This document shows positions 1 to 7,576 of a stretch of 22,942 nucleotides of DNA, piece after piece; position 1 is the stretch's first letter, and every line of letters begins with the position of its first letter. A program made the translations under genes and the position numbers. The stretch comes from an uncultured Acetatifactor sp. (lineage in GTDB: Bacteria > Bacillota > Clostridia > Lachnospirales > Lachnospiraceae): positions 1 to 22,942 of the forward strand of contig CAJUFB010000021.1 of the NCBI GenBank assembly GCA_910585805.1, read 5' to 3'. The notes under the pieces are model-generated. The model worked only from the letters and a program-made list of their open reading frames with translations, was not told where the DNA came from and ran no database searches.

Positions 1-305
1 ACAAGTTATTCTTTTCTGTTGCCCTAAATCAGATGCTTTCCTTAGGTATTATACATTCCGGCTTTACAGCCAGCAGATACACCGCTCTAATTTTGTTTTG
101 TGGCTGTCTGCTGTCCCTTACTCATTTTATTTTCCATCCGGATTGTCCTATGACAACACCGATTGTCCTTTTTTTACAGCAGAGAATGAGGTGGGATGCA
201 CTACGGGAAATAATGATGTGACTTTTGCTTTGGGCTTTTGCTTTGTCACAAATAAAGACTACTCCGCTATTGTAAAATTAAAACATATCTGCTTTAATTA
301 CTCAC
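1..305. other. Gene-poor upstream region
   Basis: No convincing gene is visible here. Short open frames exist on the plus strand (for example 150-221, a possible 23-residue peptide), but they lack ribosome binding sites and recognisable family features. Besides the terminator-like hairpin listed separately, a short inverted repeat TGTGAC/GTCACA (217-222 and 245-250) encloses two copies of TTTTGCTTT. The stretch is AT-rich like the operon that follows it and probably belongs to the same DNA block. Confidence 0.5.
152..175 (+). terminator. Possible weak intrinsic terminator with a competing upstream hairpin
   Basis: GACAA (152-156) pairs with TTGTC (163-167) and is followed by a run of seven T (169-175), the layout of a Rho-independent terminator. 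The stem is only five base pairs, so strength is doubtful. The same GACAA can instead pair with an upstream TTGTC (143-147), extended by CGG/CCG (139-141 and 158-160), which would remove the terminator. It could end a transcript entering from the left of the window. Confidence 0.35.
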
Positions 306-334
306 TTGATATAGTACGTTTAAACGGCTATACT
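306..334 (+). promoter_or_regulatory. Sigma-A promoter of the two-component/ABC operon
   Basis: TTGATA (306-311) and TATACT (329-334) are separated by exactly 17 nt, and each hexamer matches the sigma-A consensus at five of six positions. Transcription would begin near 341. That lies just inside the longest version of the first gene and favours either the downstream ATG at 362 or a nearly leaderless message. Confidence 0.7.
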
Positions 335-337
335 TAT

Positions 338-535
338 ATGAGGTCAAAAATATTTGAATATATGACTGCGCAGGAAGCCGCAGAAAAATGGAATGTGTCA
401 CTCAGGTGGGTACAACGGTTATGTAAGGAAAACCGTATTGATGGTGCGATGAATATCAGTCGTGTATGGCTTATTCCCAAAGCGGCAGAAAAGCCAGTTG
501 ACAGACGGAAAAGGGTAACGAATTATGGAGGATAG
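338..535 (+). CDS. Small helix-turn-helix (excisionase-like) protein
   Basis: This is a 65-residue basic protein with one winged or MerR-like helix-turn-helix. The core YMTAQEAAEKWNVS is followed by RWVQRLCKENRI and the wing segment SRVWLIP, the pattern of short HTH_17 (excisionase-type) DNA-binding proteins common in clostridial mobile DNA. It probably binds DNA as a local regulator. The ATG at 338 keeps the residues before YMT that relatives usually have. The ATG at 362 is an alternative that better fits the predicted transcription start near 341. Neither has a good ribosome binding site. Its stop overlaps the start of the response regulator by 11 nt, so the two are translationally coupled. 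A role in controlling this operon is inferred from position only. Confidence 0.75.
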   Translation: MRSKIFEYMTAQEAAEKWNVSLRWVQRLCKENRIDGAMNISRVWLIPKAAEKPVDRRKRVTNYGG

Positions 536-1226
536 AATTTTATTATTAGAAGATGATGTAAGCCTGATAGACGGACTGCAGTATTCGTTAAGCAAAAATG
601 GCTTTGATGTCGATTTTGTCCGTTCTGTGCATGAAGCTCTGGCTTGTTTAACAGAGATAGAAAAATACGATATGCTCATTCTTGATGTGACATTGCCAGA
701 CGGAACAGGTTTTGAGGTATGTGAAAAGGTGCGAAAGAACGGAAGTCAGATACCGATTATTTTCCTGACAGCCTCCGATGAAGAAGTCAGCATTATCCGT
801 GGTTTGGATTGCGGCGGTGATGACTACATAACAAAACCGTTTAAATTGGGCGAGCTATGTTCACGCATCCGGGCGTTGCTGCGGCGGGCAGGTTTATCGC
901 ATCAAGGGGCAGGAACAGCTATGGAATGCGGCGATATTAAAATAGACCTTTTAGGCAGCCGTGTCTTATTAAAGGGAAAAATATTAGAACTTACAGCCGC
1001 AGAGTATCGCTTAATATGCCTGTTGGTGAAAAATGCGAATCGTATCATTACAAGAGAAATTATTTTAGATGAGTTATGGGACAGTACGGGAGATTATGTA
1101 GATAATAATACACTCTCCGTCTATGTACGGCGCTTGCGTGAAAAAATAGAAACAGACCCGTCACATCCAGAGCATTTGCTGACAGTCCGAGGATTTGGCT
1201 ATCAATGGAAAGAGGTGGACGAATGA
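525..1226 (+). CDS. OmpR/PhoB-family response regulator
   Basis: This is a 233-residue cytoplasmic transcription regulator. Residues 1-120 form a receiver domain with the acidic pair E9/D10-D11, the phospho-acceptor D54 in LILDVTLPDG, the switch threonine in IIFLTAS and the lysine in YITKPF. Residues 130-230 form a winged-helix DNA-binding domain ending in the typical TVRGFGYQW strand. The start at 525 is preceded by AAGGG-like sequence inside the HTH gene and gives a normal-length N-terminus. The stop overlaps the ATG of the sensor kinase by four bases (ATGA). The kinase encoded next is its obvious partner, and the likely target is the promoter of this operon or the ABC genes. The subfamily (VanR-like or BceR-like) cannot be settled by eye. 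Confidence 0.92.
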   Translation: MEDRILLLEDDVSLIDGLQYSLSKNGFDVDFVRSVHEALACLTEIEKYDMLILDVTLPDGTGFEVCEKVRKNGSQIPIIFLTASDEEVSIIRGLDCGGDDYITKPFKLGELCSRIRALLRRAGLSHQGAGTAMECGDIKIDLLGSRVLLKGKILELTAAEYRLICLLVKNANRIITREIILDELWDSTGDYVDNNTLSVYVRRLREKIETDPSHPEHLLTVRGFGYQWKEVDE

Positions 1227-2452
1227 GTTTCTTGCATGATAAACATACCCGTTGGTATTGCTTTTTTCTTCTTTCCCTTCTGGTACTGTTCATGCTGGCA
1301 GGGATAAGTATAATCGAGATACAAACTAAGGCTGCAAAAGAAATACTTTTTGCACACGACAACGCTGTCGCGACCTCTTTGTTGGAACAGGGAGTTTCTG
1401 AAGTTACAATAGCAACAGCATTAACAAGTAAAGAAGAAAGCACATCCGGAAGCGAATTCTTAAACCTAATCGGATTTTCAGAAAATATGGATACGAATCG
1501 CTTATCTTATGTATCTTCATTAAGAAAATCAATGCTGCCGTCTATATTGAGTATGGGACTGTTGGGAAGCATTATTTTGTTCAGTGGGACTATACTCTTT
1601 TTGCGTGACAGGGAAAAGCTATACCGGGAATCCGAAAAAACCATCAGGAATTATATAGACGGAAACTATGCTGTTCATCTACCGCAAACAAGCGACGGAA
1701 CTGTCTATCAGATGTTATCCTCTGTTGAACACCTCGCTACTATGCTGCAATCCAGGAATGATACTGACCGAAAAACAAAAGAATTTTTGAAAGCCACAAT
1801 TTCCGATATATCACATCAGCTAAAAACTCCTTTGTCCGCACTTATGATGTATCAGGAAATAATAGAAAGTGAGCCGGATAATCCCGATACGGTAAAAGAA
1901 TTTTCCGTCAGGACAGGAACCGCACTAAAGCGCATGGAGCAGCTTATTCAGTCGATGCTAAAAATCACACGATTAGATGCAGGAAGCATTATTTTTGAAA
2001 AAGATAATTACAGTATTTCAAATGTTATCCGCAATGCCATAAGCGAATTAACAACACGGGCAGTCAATGAAAACAAGGAAATTATAATCAACGGTATTAC
2101 GGAACAGATGCTTTTTTGTGATATGGAGTGGACGAGCGAAGCAATTGGAAATATTGTAAAAAATGCCCTTGACCATACGGACAGTGGAGGAAAAATTCAT
2201 ATTTCATGGGAACAGACTCCTGTCATGTTTAGAATCCGTATCTCTGATAACGGACACGGCATCGCTCCGGAGGACATACACCATATCTTCAAAAGATTTT
2301 ATCGGAGCAGAAACGCTTGCCATACATCGGGAGTCGGGCTTGGGCTGCCGTTAACAAAAGCAATTATTGAGGGGCAGGGAGGATTCCTGTCCGTTCAAAG
2401 CGAATGCCCGCAGGGCACAACCTTTACATTGTCTTTCCTTACGGAATCGTAA
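1223..2452 (+). CDS. Membrane sensor histidine kinase
   Basis: This 409-residue kinase is the partner of the upstream response regulator. TM1 is about residues 11-31, an extracytoplasmic segment about 32-105, and TM2 about 106-127. The HisKA helix follows with the phospho-accepting H198 in DISHQLKTPLSA. The HATPase domain shows the N-box (IVKNALDHT), the G1 box (ISDNGHGI) and the G2 box (SGVGLGLPLTKAI). The outer loop of about 70 residues is longer than in BceS-type intramembrane sensors, so the kinase may bind a ligand itself. The start is the ATG at 1223, seven bases after an AGAGGTGG site; an upstream in-frame ATG at 1205 lies inside that region and lacks its own site. A 62-nt gap separates the stop from the ABC ATPase start. 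Confidence 0.92.
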   Translation: MSFLHDKHTRWYCFFLLSLLVLFMLAGISIIEIQTKAAKEILFAHDNAVATSLLEQGVSEVTIATALTSKEESTSGSEFLNLIGFSENMDTNRLSYVSSLRKSMLPSILSMGLLGSIILFSGTILFLRDREKLYRESEKTIRNYIDGNYAVHLPQTSDGTVYQMLSSVEHLATMLQSRNDTDRKTKEFLKATISDISHQLKTPLSALMMYQEIIESEPDNPDTVKEFSVRTGTALKRMEQLIQSMLKITRLDAGSIIFEKDNYSISNVIRNAISELTTRAVNENKEIIINGITEQMLFCDMEWTSEAIGNIVKNALDHTDSGGKIHISWEQTPVMFRIRISDNGHGIAPEDIHHIFKRFYRSRNACHTSGVGLGLPLTKAIIEGQGGFLSVQSECPQGTTFTLSFLTES

Positions 2453-2514
2453 GGTTAAATTCATCCGATTGTAAGCTGCTCCTGCTATCCTTGTGGGAAA
2501 GGAGGTACCTGTTT

Positions 2515-3210
2515 ATGGAAATCTTAAAAGTACAGAAATTATGTAAAACCTACGGAACTGGTGAGGCGAAGGTCGAGGCCTTGAAAAAAGTTTCGTTCTC
2601 TCTGGAAAAAGGAGAGTTTGCCGCCGTTGTCGGAGAGTCCGGCTCCGGCAAGAGTACCCTGCTGAATTGCATCGGCGCTTTGGATGTTCCCACTTCCGGC
2701 TCAGTCGCAATGGACGGAAACAACCTGTTTTCCATGAAAGAAGAGGAAAGAACAATTTTCAGACGGCGGAACATAGGTTTTATTTTTCAGTCTTTTCAGC
2801 TTGTATCCGAATTGACAGTGGAACAAAATATAAGCTTTCCGCTTCTTCTGGATTACCGCAAACCCAAAGCAGCCGATGTGGAGGAAATATTAGAGCTGCT
2901 TGGTCTGACTGAACGAAGAAATCATTTGCCAAATCAGCTTTCTGGCGGTCAGCAGCAGCGTGTCGCCATTGGCAGGGCATTGATTACAAGACCGAAGCTG
3001 ATTCTTGCCGATGAGCCTACCGGAAATCTTGACAGCAGGAACAGTCAGGATGTAATGGAACTGCTGATAAAGGCATCGAGGCACTATCAGCAGACAATTC
3101 TTATGATTACACACAACAATAACCTTACCTCTATGGTTGACCGCGTGTTTCGTGTAACGGACGGTGTTTTGACAGATTTAGGAGGAAAATCAAATGAAAA
3201 ATTATCTTGA
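2515..3210 (+). CDS. ABC transporter ATP-binding protein (MacB/LolD/BceA type)
   Basis: This 231-residue ATPase is complete. It has the Walker A motif GESGSGKST (about 40-48), the Q-loop FQSFQ (Q92), the signature LSGGQQQR (142-149), Walker B LILADEPTGNLD with catalytic E167, and an H-loop histidine in MITHN. The sequence belongs to the class that partners FtsX-type permeases (MacB, LolD, BceA), which move or extract lipids, peptides or antibiotics rather than import small solutes. The start at 2515 has a strong GGAGGT site eight bases upstream. The longer open frame reaching back to 2404 overlaps the kinase and has no such site. Its stop overlaps the permease start by 17 nt, so the two subunits are coupled. 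Confidence 0.95.
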   Translation: MEILKVQKLCKTYGTGEAKVEALKKVSFSLEKGEFAAVVGESGSGKSTLLNCIGALDVPTSGSVAMDGNNLFSMKEEERTIFRRRNIGFIFQSFQLVSELTVEQNISFPLLLDYRKPKAADVEEILELLGLTERRNHLPNQLSGGQQQRVAIGRALITRPKLILADEPTGNLDSRNSQDVMELLIKASRHYQQTILMITHNNNLTSMVDRVFRVTDGVLTDLGGKSNEKLS

Positions 3211-5545
3211 CCTTGTTCCTGTTTCTGCAAAAGTCCATAAAAAACAGAACAAAATGTCTGTTTTCTGCATTATTTTAGCGGTGCTTTTGGTTACAACAAT
3301 TTTCGGGATGGCTGATATGTTTGTCCGCAGTCAGATTATGAAAACACAGGCAGAAACAGGAAACTGGCATATGGGAATCCAAAATATAGATGCCCAGACA
3401 GCAGATATTATAGCAACCCGCCCAGATATTGCAGCTTTTTCCTCTTACGCTGTCTTGAATTACAACGGCGAAGAGGGATACACAATGAACGGGACGGATA
3501 CGGTCATTTGCGGAACAGAGGAAGAACTGCTGTCAAAGATATTCCCCAACATGCTTACAGACGGGAAATTTCCTGTGACAGAGAAAGAAGCATTAGTTAC
3601 GGAAAATGCAAAAGGAATGCCGGGATTAAGCATCGGTGAGGAAATAAGCTTAAGTGCCCCTGATGGAAAGGAATATATCTTTGAAATATCTGGTTTTGTG
3701 GAAAATGCTTCCAGCTTAATGAGCAATGGTTCCTACGGCATATTTGTAACAAATGAAGCATTTTACAATATCTGCCCTGATACTGATCCGGCAAAAAATG
3801 CCGCTGCCTTTTATATTCAATTTGCAGACACAAAGAATATTCGGGATAAAATATCGGATTTAAGAACCGCATTCAGCTTATCGGATGAACAAGTCTTTGA
3901 AAATACAAAACTGCTTGGATTGATGGGGCAGAGCGTGAATTCCTTTATGATGCAGGTGTATGTTGCCGCTGCCGTTTTATTTGTGTTAGTTCTATTTGCA
4001 GGCATCATGATGATTGCAGGCAGCCTTAACAGTAATGTTGCACAGCGGACAGAGTTTTTTGGTCTTATGCGCTGTATTGGAGCAACTCCGAAACAGGTAA
4101 TGCGGTATGTCCGCAAAGAAGCACTAAACTGGTGCCGTTTTGCAATTCCGACTGGTGTTTTTACAGGGACTGCCATAATATGGATTTTGTGCTTCATTCT
4201 CCGTTTCCTAAGTCCGGAATATTTTGGCGCAATGCCCGCATTCAGTGTTAGCCTTCCAAGTATTTTAGCGGGTGTAATTGTCGGGCTTCTGACTGTCCTG
4301 CTGGCGGCTCGCTCACCAGCAAAAAAGGCTGCAAAAGTTTCACCATTAGCGGCGGTTTCCGGAAACGCAAGCGAGACACAGCCTGTCCGAAAGGCAGCAG
4401 GCACGAGACAGTTCAAGGTGGATACCGCACTCGGAATCCATCACGCCAAAGCAAGCCGCAAAAATTTTATCCTTATGGCCGGCTCGTTTGCCCTTAGCAT
4501 TATCCTTTTCCTTTCGTTTTCTGTGACAATCGAATTCATGAACCACACTTTAAGACCTTTGCATCCGTGGACGGCGGATATATCTATTGTAAGCGGAGAC
4601 AATACCTGTTCTGTGAACAGTGACTATATGAATGATTTGAGAGAAAATCCCAAAATAGATAAAGTTTATGGACGTAAGTTTCTGTATAGTGTACCTGCCG
4701 TGGCAGGCAATGCAGAACAAAAAATCGACTTGATTTCTTATGAGCAGTATCAATTTGAATGGGCAAAAAAATATATGCTGAATGGCTCTCTCAACTCCGT
4801 ACAAAATGAAATAAATACGGGACTTGTTGTATATGAGCCGCAGAATACAATTCAAGTGGGCGACACAGTAAGCCTGAACATTGATGGGCAGTATAAAGAA
4901 ATAAAGATTGTTGGCATGTTGTCTGACAGCCCTTTTTTTAATGCCGCGGATGTGGGGACAGTTATCTGTTCGGAAGATACGTTCCGTCAGATAACAGGAC
5001 AAACGGATTACACAATTATTGATATGCAGTTGACAAAACAGGCTACCGATGCCGATGTGGATGAGATACACCGAACCTATGGGGCAGGATATTCATTTAT
5101 TGATAAAAGGATGGATAACAGCAGCACATTGAGTGTGTATTACTGCGTCTGGCTGTTCCTTTACGGCTTTTTAGTTCTAATTGCATTGATTACGGTTTTT
5201 AACATCATAAACAGTATTGCAATGAGTGTAGCAGCGCGAACGAAACAATATGGGGCTTTTCGTGCCATCGGGTTAAGCAACAGACAGCTTTCAAAAATGA
5301 TTGCGGCAGAAGCCTTTACCTATGCCGCAATCGGCAGTGTGGCGGGTTTGTGTTTCGGTTTGCTTTGTAATAAATTTCTGTTTACTATATTGGTAAGCCG
5401 CCAATGGGGAGATCCGTGGGCAATACCCTGGTCCAAAATCGGTATTATTATTCTGATTGTCTTGGTTTCCGTAGCCGTTGCCATACACAGACCGACAAAA
5501 AGAATTCATAATATGTCTATTGTAGAAACAATCAATACTCAATAA
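3194..5545 (+). CDS. FtsX-like ABC transporter permease
   Basis: This 783-residue membrane protein is the permease for the preceding ATPase. Two FtsX-type halves are visible. The first has a TM helix near residues 22-44, an outer domain of about 200 residues, and three helices between about 255 and 372. The second has a helix near 425-448, a second outer domain up to about 645, and three C-terminal helices. The RTEFFGLMRCIG and RTKQYGAFRAIG motifs after the second helix of each half are typical of FtsX coupling loops. A duplicated layout with two large outer domains differs from BceB, which has one, and resembles fused LolE/MacB-like permeases. AGGAGG lies seven bases before the ATG. Antimicrobial peptide or lipid handling is the likely role, inferred from the two-component neighbours. 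The substrate is unknown. Confidence 0.9.
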   Translation: MKNYLDLVPVSAKVHKKQNKMSVFCIILAVLLVTTIFGMADMFVRSQIMKTQAETGNWHMGIQNIDAQTADIIATRPDIAAFSSYAVLNYNGEEGYTMNGTDTVICGTEEELLSKIFPNMLTDGKFPVTEKEALVTENAKGMPGLSIGEEISLSAPDGKEYIFEISGFVENASSLMSNGSYGIFVTNEAFYNICPDTDPAKNAAAFYIQFADTKNIRDKISDLRTAFSLSDEQVFENTKLLGLMGQSVNSFMMQVYVAAAVLFVLVLFAGIMMIAGSLNSNVAQRTEFFGLMRCIGATPKQVMRYVRKEALNWCRFAIPTGVFTGTAIIWILCFILRFLSPEYFGAMPAFSVSLPSILAGVIVGLLTVLLAARSPAKKAAKVSPLAAVSGNASETQPVRKAAGTRQFKVDTALGIHHAKASRKNFILMAGSFALSIILFLSFSVTIEFMNHTLRPLHPWTADISIVSGDNTCSVNSDYMNDLRENPKIDKVYGRKFLYSVPAVAGNAEQKIDLISYEQYQFEWAKKYMLNGSLNSVQNEINTGLVVYEPQNTIQVGDTVSLNIDGQYKEIKIVGMLSDSPFFNAADVGTVICSEDTFRQITGQTDYTIIDMQLTKQATDADVDEIHRTYGAGYSFIDKRMDNSSTLSVYYCVWLFLYGFLVLIALITVFNIINSIAMSVAARTKQYGAFRAIGLSNRQLSKMIAAEAFTYAAIGSVAGLCFGLLCNKFLFTILVSRQWGDPWAIPWSKIGIIILIVLVSVAVAIHRPTKRIHNMSIVETINTQ

Positions 5546-5583
5546 TAGTAATTCAGACTGCTAAACGATTTCACTTGCCGTGA

Positions 5584-5655
5584 AACCAGACTGCATAACG
5601 CTGGCTGGTTCAAGCGCATGATTACATCAGGCAGTATTCAGCGTTATGCAGTATA
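5584..5655 (-). repeat. Dispersed inverted-repeat element, copy A
   Basis: Perfect 13-bp arms CTGCATAACGCTG (5591-5603) and CAGCGTTATGCAG (5639-5651) enclose a 35-nt centre. Read on the minus strand, the element runs from TATACTGCATAACGC to GCGTTATGCAGTCTGGTT. A second copy with nearly identical ends, but an unrelated centre of almost the same length, lies at 21202-21274. The copy overlaps the stop codon of the subtilase gene and follows the permease operon. No T-tract follows it, so it is not a standard terminator. Confidence 0.75.
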
Positions 5656-7470
5656 GCAGGCGGCTTCACAAGGAGCCGCCTGCTCTGTTACCTTATCAGG
5701 CGGTAAGCCGAAATTCATCTGTCTGTAAGGCAGCTGCAATAGAATAGAGAACCCCTTGATTTTTCGGGATTTCCTCCAACTTGACACTAAAATAACATTA
5801 TCCCCCCACTCTCTGTTTGGAAACTTCATATCAAAATTCCTGGAAGCCCCCCGGATAAAATAATTCTTAATCTCCCTGCTGGCCACCGACCGGTTATTCC
5901 CCTCCACCACCGCCCACTGCATAAACTGTGCCACGGCCCCTGCGGTAACGGCAGCCGCCAGGGAGCTGCCCGTCTCCCTGCCCCGGATAGTAGATACATT
6001 GACACCGGGAGCCGCGAAATCCGGATTCACTACGCCGGTCCTGGTAAATCCTCTGCCGGAGTCAATATAGAAGCTGTTATTTGCGGCATTATAGGTGGAC
6101 ACACTGATGACGTCTTTCGCCATAGCCGGCTCCGTCAGCGTAATATAGGGCGTGGACTCCAGAAACTGCACCGTTCCGTCCATAAACTGCGTGATGGGAA
6201 GCCACATGTGAAAGCTTCCGTTGTGGATATCCCCCACAGCCTCCACCTGGAACGTCCATATACCCGGCGTAGGCAGAGAAACCCGCAGCACCACTACTTC
6301 CTCTCCCGACGCAGGCTCTACCAGCGTACCGGCTATGGTAATCCTGGTCCGCTCATACACAAAGCTGTAAGTGATGCTGCCCTGTATGCCCAACCGGATA
6401 GGCGGAATGGTCTCTCCTCCAGGGGAACGCACCGAAATCGTAAACACATCGGGCATATTCCCCCATAATTCCAGCAGGAATCCCTCCACATTCTCTCCTA
6501 CCCGCACCTCTACGGGCACACTTCCCGCGCTTCCTGCCCTGCTGGGAGTCTCCATATATCCCTGAAAATGATGTCCCGCATTTCCCTCATTGCCGCCGCA
6601 CACCACCACGGCCCGGCTGCGTCGGGCGGCAATGGCATCCAGGTAACTGGGAAGGGGCGCGCTTCCCGCATGGTCTCCGTAGTTTGTCCCTATCCCCAGA
6701 CAGATGATCACCGGCCTGCGGAACTGCCTGGCAAAGCGGTCCGCATACTGTACCCCCAGCATGATGTCCGTCTCCTGATAAGCGGGAACTCCCGGCGGTA
6801 TCATGTAAAAACTCCGAAGGAATTCTTTTGCCTGTTTCAGCTTTACCACCACAATATCCGCATCCGGCGCCGCCCCCAGGTAACTTACGCCGTTTCCCAG
6901 CCTGCTTCCCGCCGCCACTCCCGCCATGGCGCTGCCGTGTCCGATTTCATCCCTGCTCGGAACATAGCTGTACGGATTCTCTGCCTGCAGAGCCCGGTTA
7001 ATGTCCTCTCTGGTATATTCCGTGCCGTAGTAAAGACCCTCCGGAGGCGTCCCGCTCTGAATCGTCTGGTCCCAGATAGCCAGAATGCGGCTGTTTCCCT
7101 CACTGTCCCGAAACGCCGCATTCGTATAATCAATTCCCGTGTCAATAAAGCAAATCACCGCTCCCCGCCCGGTCAGATTCAGCGGCGCCCGCTGTACCTG
7201 GGTAATGCCGCTGACGATCAGGCTGTTAGGGTCAAAGCCGCGCTCCATGCCCTCCACCTGCATCAGTCCGTACAGCTTGGGCACCCCCTTATAGGTATAG
7301 ACATAATCGTCCGAATTCGGTATATTTGCCTTATCGATATATACAATATTGTACAGATTGTCTACATTCAGATAACACAGGTCAAACATGTCAGAATCCA
7401 GAATCTGCACCGGGAATTCCGTAATCACATCATAATAATCATTGGAAAGGATTTTCTCCCTGCAATCCAT
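5644..7470 (-). CDS. Subtilisin-like serine protease (S8 family, CspA-like)
   Basis: This 608-residue protease has the catalytic triad in S8 motifs: D110 in VICFIDTGIDYT, H178 in GHGSAMAGVAAG and S503 in GSSLAAA. The oxyanion asparagine lies in GGNEGN (about 294). A beta-rich insert of about 150 residues separates the oxyanion and serine motifs, as in the CspA-like group of clostridial subtilases. No signal peptide is visible, so a cytoplasmic or spore-associated location is likely. The ATG at 7470 was chosen because an AGGGGAG site lies just upstream; a TTG at 7497 is possible. Family similarity ends abruptly after YPNREWG-like residues PNREWG near 5806. The last 50 or so residues are basic or Cys/Ala-rich and run through a hairpin and the repeat element, suggesting a frameshifted or replaced tail. 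Protease activity is likely; the substrate is unknown. Confidence 0.88.
   Translation of the reverse strand: MDCREKILSNDYYDVITEFPVQILDSDMFDLCYLNVDNLYNIVYIDKANIPNSDDYVYTYKGVPKLYGLMQVEGMERGFDPNSLIVSGITQVQRAPLNLTGRGAVICFIDTGIDYTNAAFRDSEGNSRILAIWDQTIQSGTPPEGLYYGTEYTREDINRALQAENPYSYVPSRDEIGHGSAMAGVAAGSRLGNGVSYLGAAPDADIVVVKLKQAKEFLRSFYMIPPGVPAYQETDIMLGVQYADRFARQFRRPVIICLGIGTNYGDHAGSAPLPSYLDAIAARRSRAVVVCGGNEGNAGHHFQGYMETPSRAGSAGSVPVEVRVGENVEGFLLELWGNMPDVFTISVRSPGGETIPPIRLGIQGSITYSFVYERTRITIAGTLVEPASGEEVVVLRVSLPTPGIWTFQVEAVGDIHNGSFHMWLPITQFMDGTVQFLESTPYITLTEPAMAKDVISVSTYNAANNSFYIDSGRGFTRTGVVNPDFAAPGVNVSTIRGRETGSSLAAAVTAGAVAQFMQWAVVEGNNRSVASREIKNYFIRGASRNFDMKFPNREWGDNVILVSSWRKSRKIKGFSILLQLPYRQMNFGLPPDKVTEQAAPCEAACYTA
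5656..5683. terminator. GC-rich hairpin between converging genes, possible terminator
   Basis: GCAGGCGGCT (5656-5665) and AGCCGCCTGC (5674-5683) form a perfect 10-bp stem with an 8-nt loop. It sits 110 nt after the permease stop and within the last codons of the opposing subtilase frame. Neither side carries a clear run of T, so termination in either direction is only a guess from the stem strength and the convergent gene arrangement. Confidence 0.4.
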
Positions 7471-7576
7471 ATCGGGCTCCCCTTCACGCTGATACAATCA
7501 TTTTATCATATGCAGCGTTTTTGCCCCTGGTTCCTCTCCGTGTTTCCTTCGTCTTTACGTTTCGCCTCAGCCGCAA

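Noticed and set aside
5603..5616. GGTTCAAGC resembling a tRNA T-loop, possible attachment site
   Set aside because: No acceptor, D-arm or anticodon arm can be folded around it. It is part of the centre of the repeat element.
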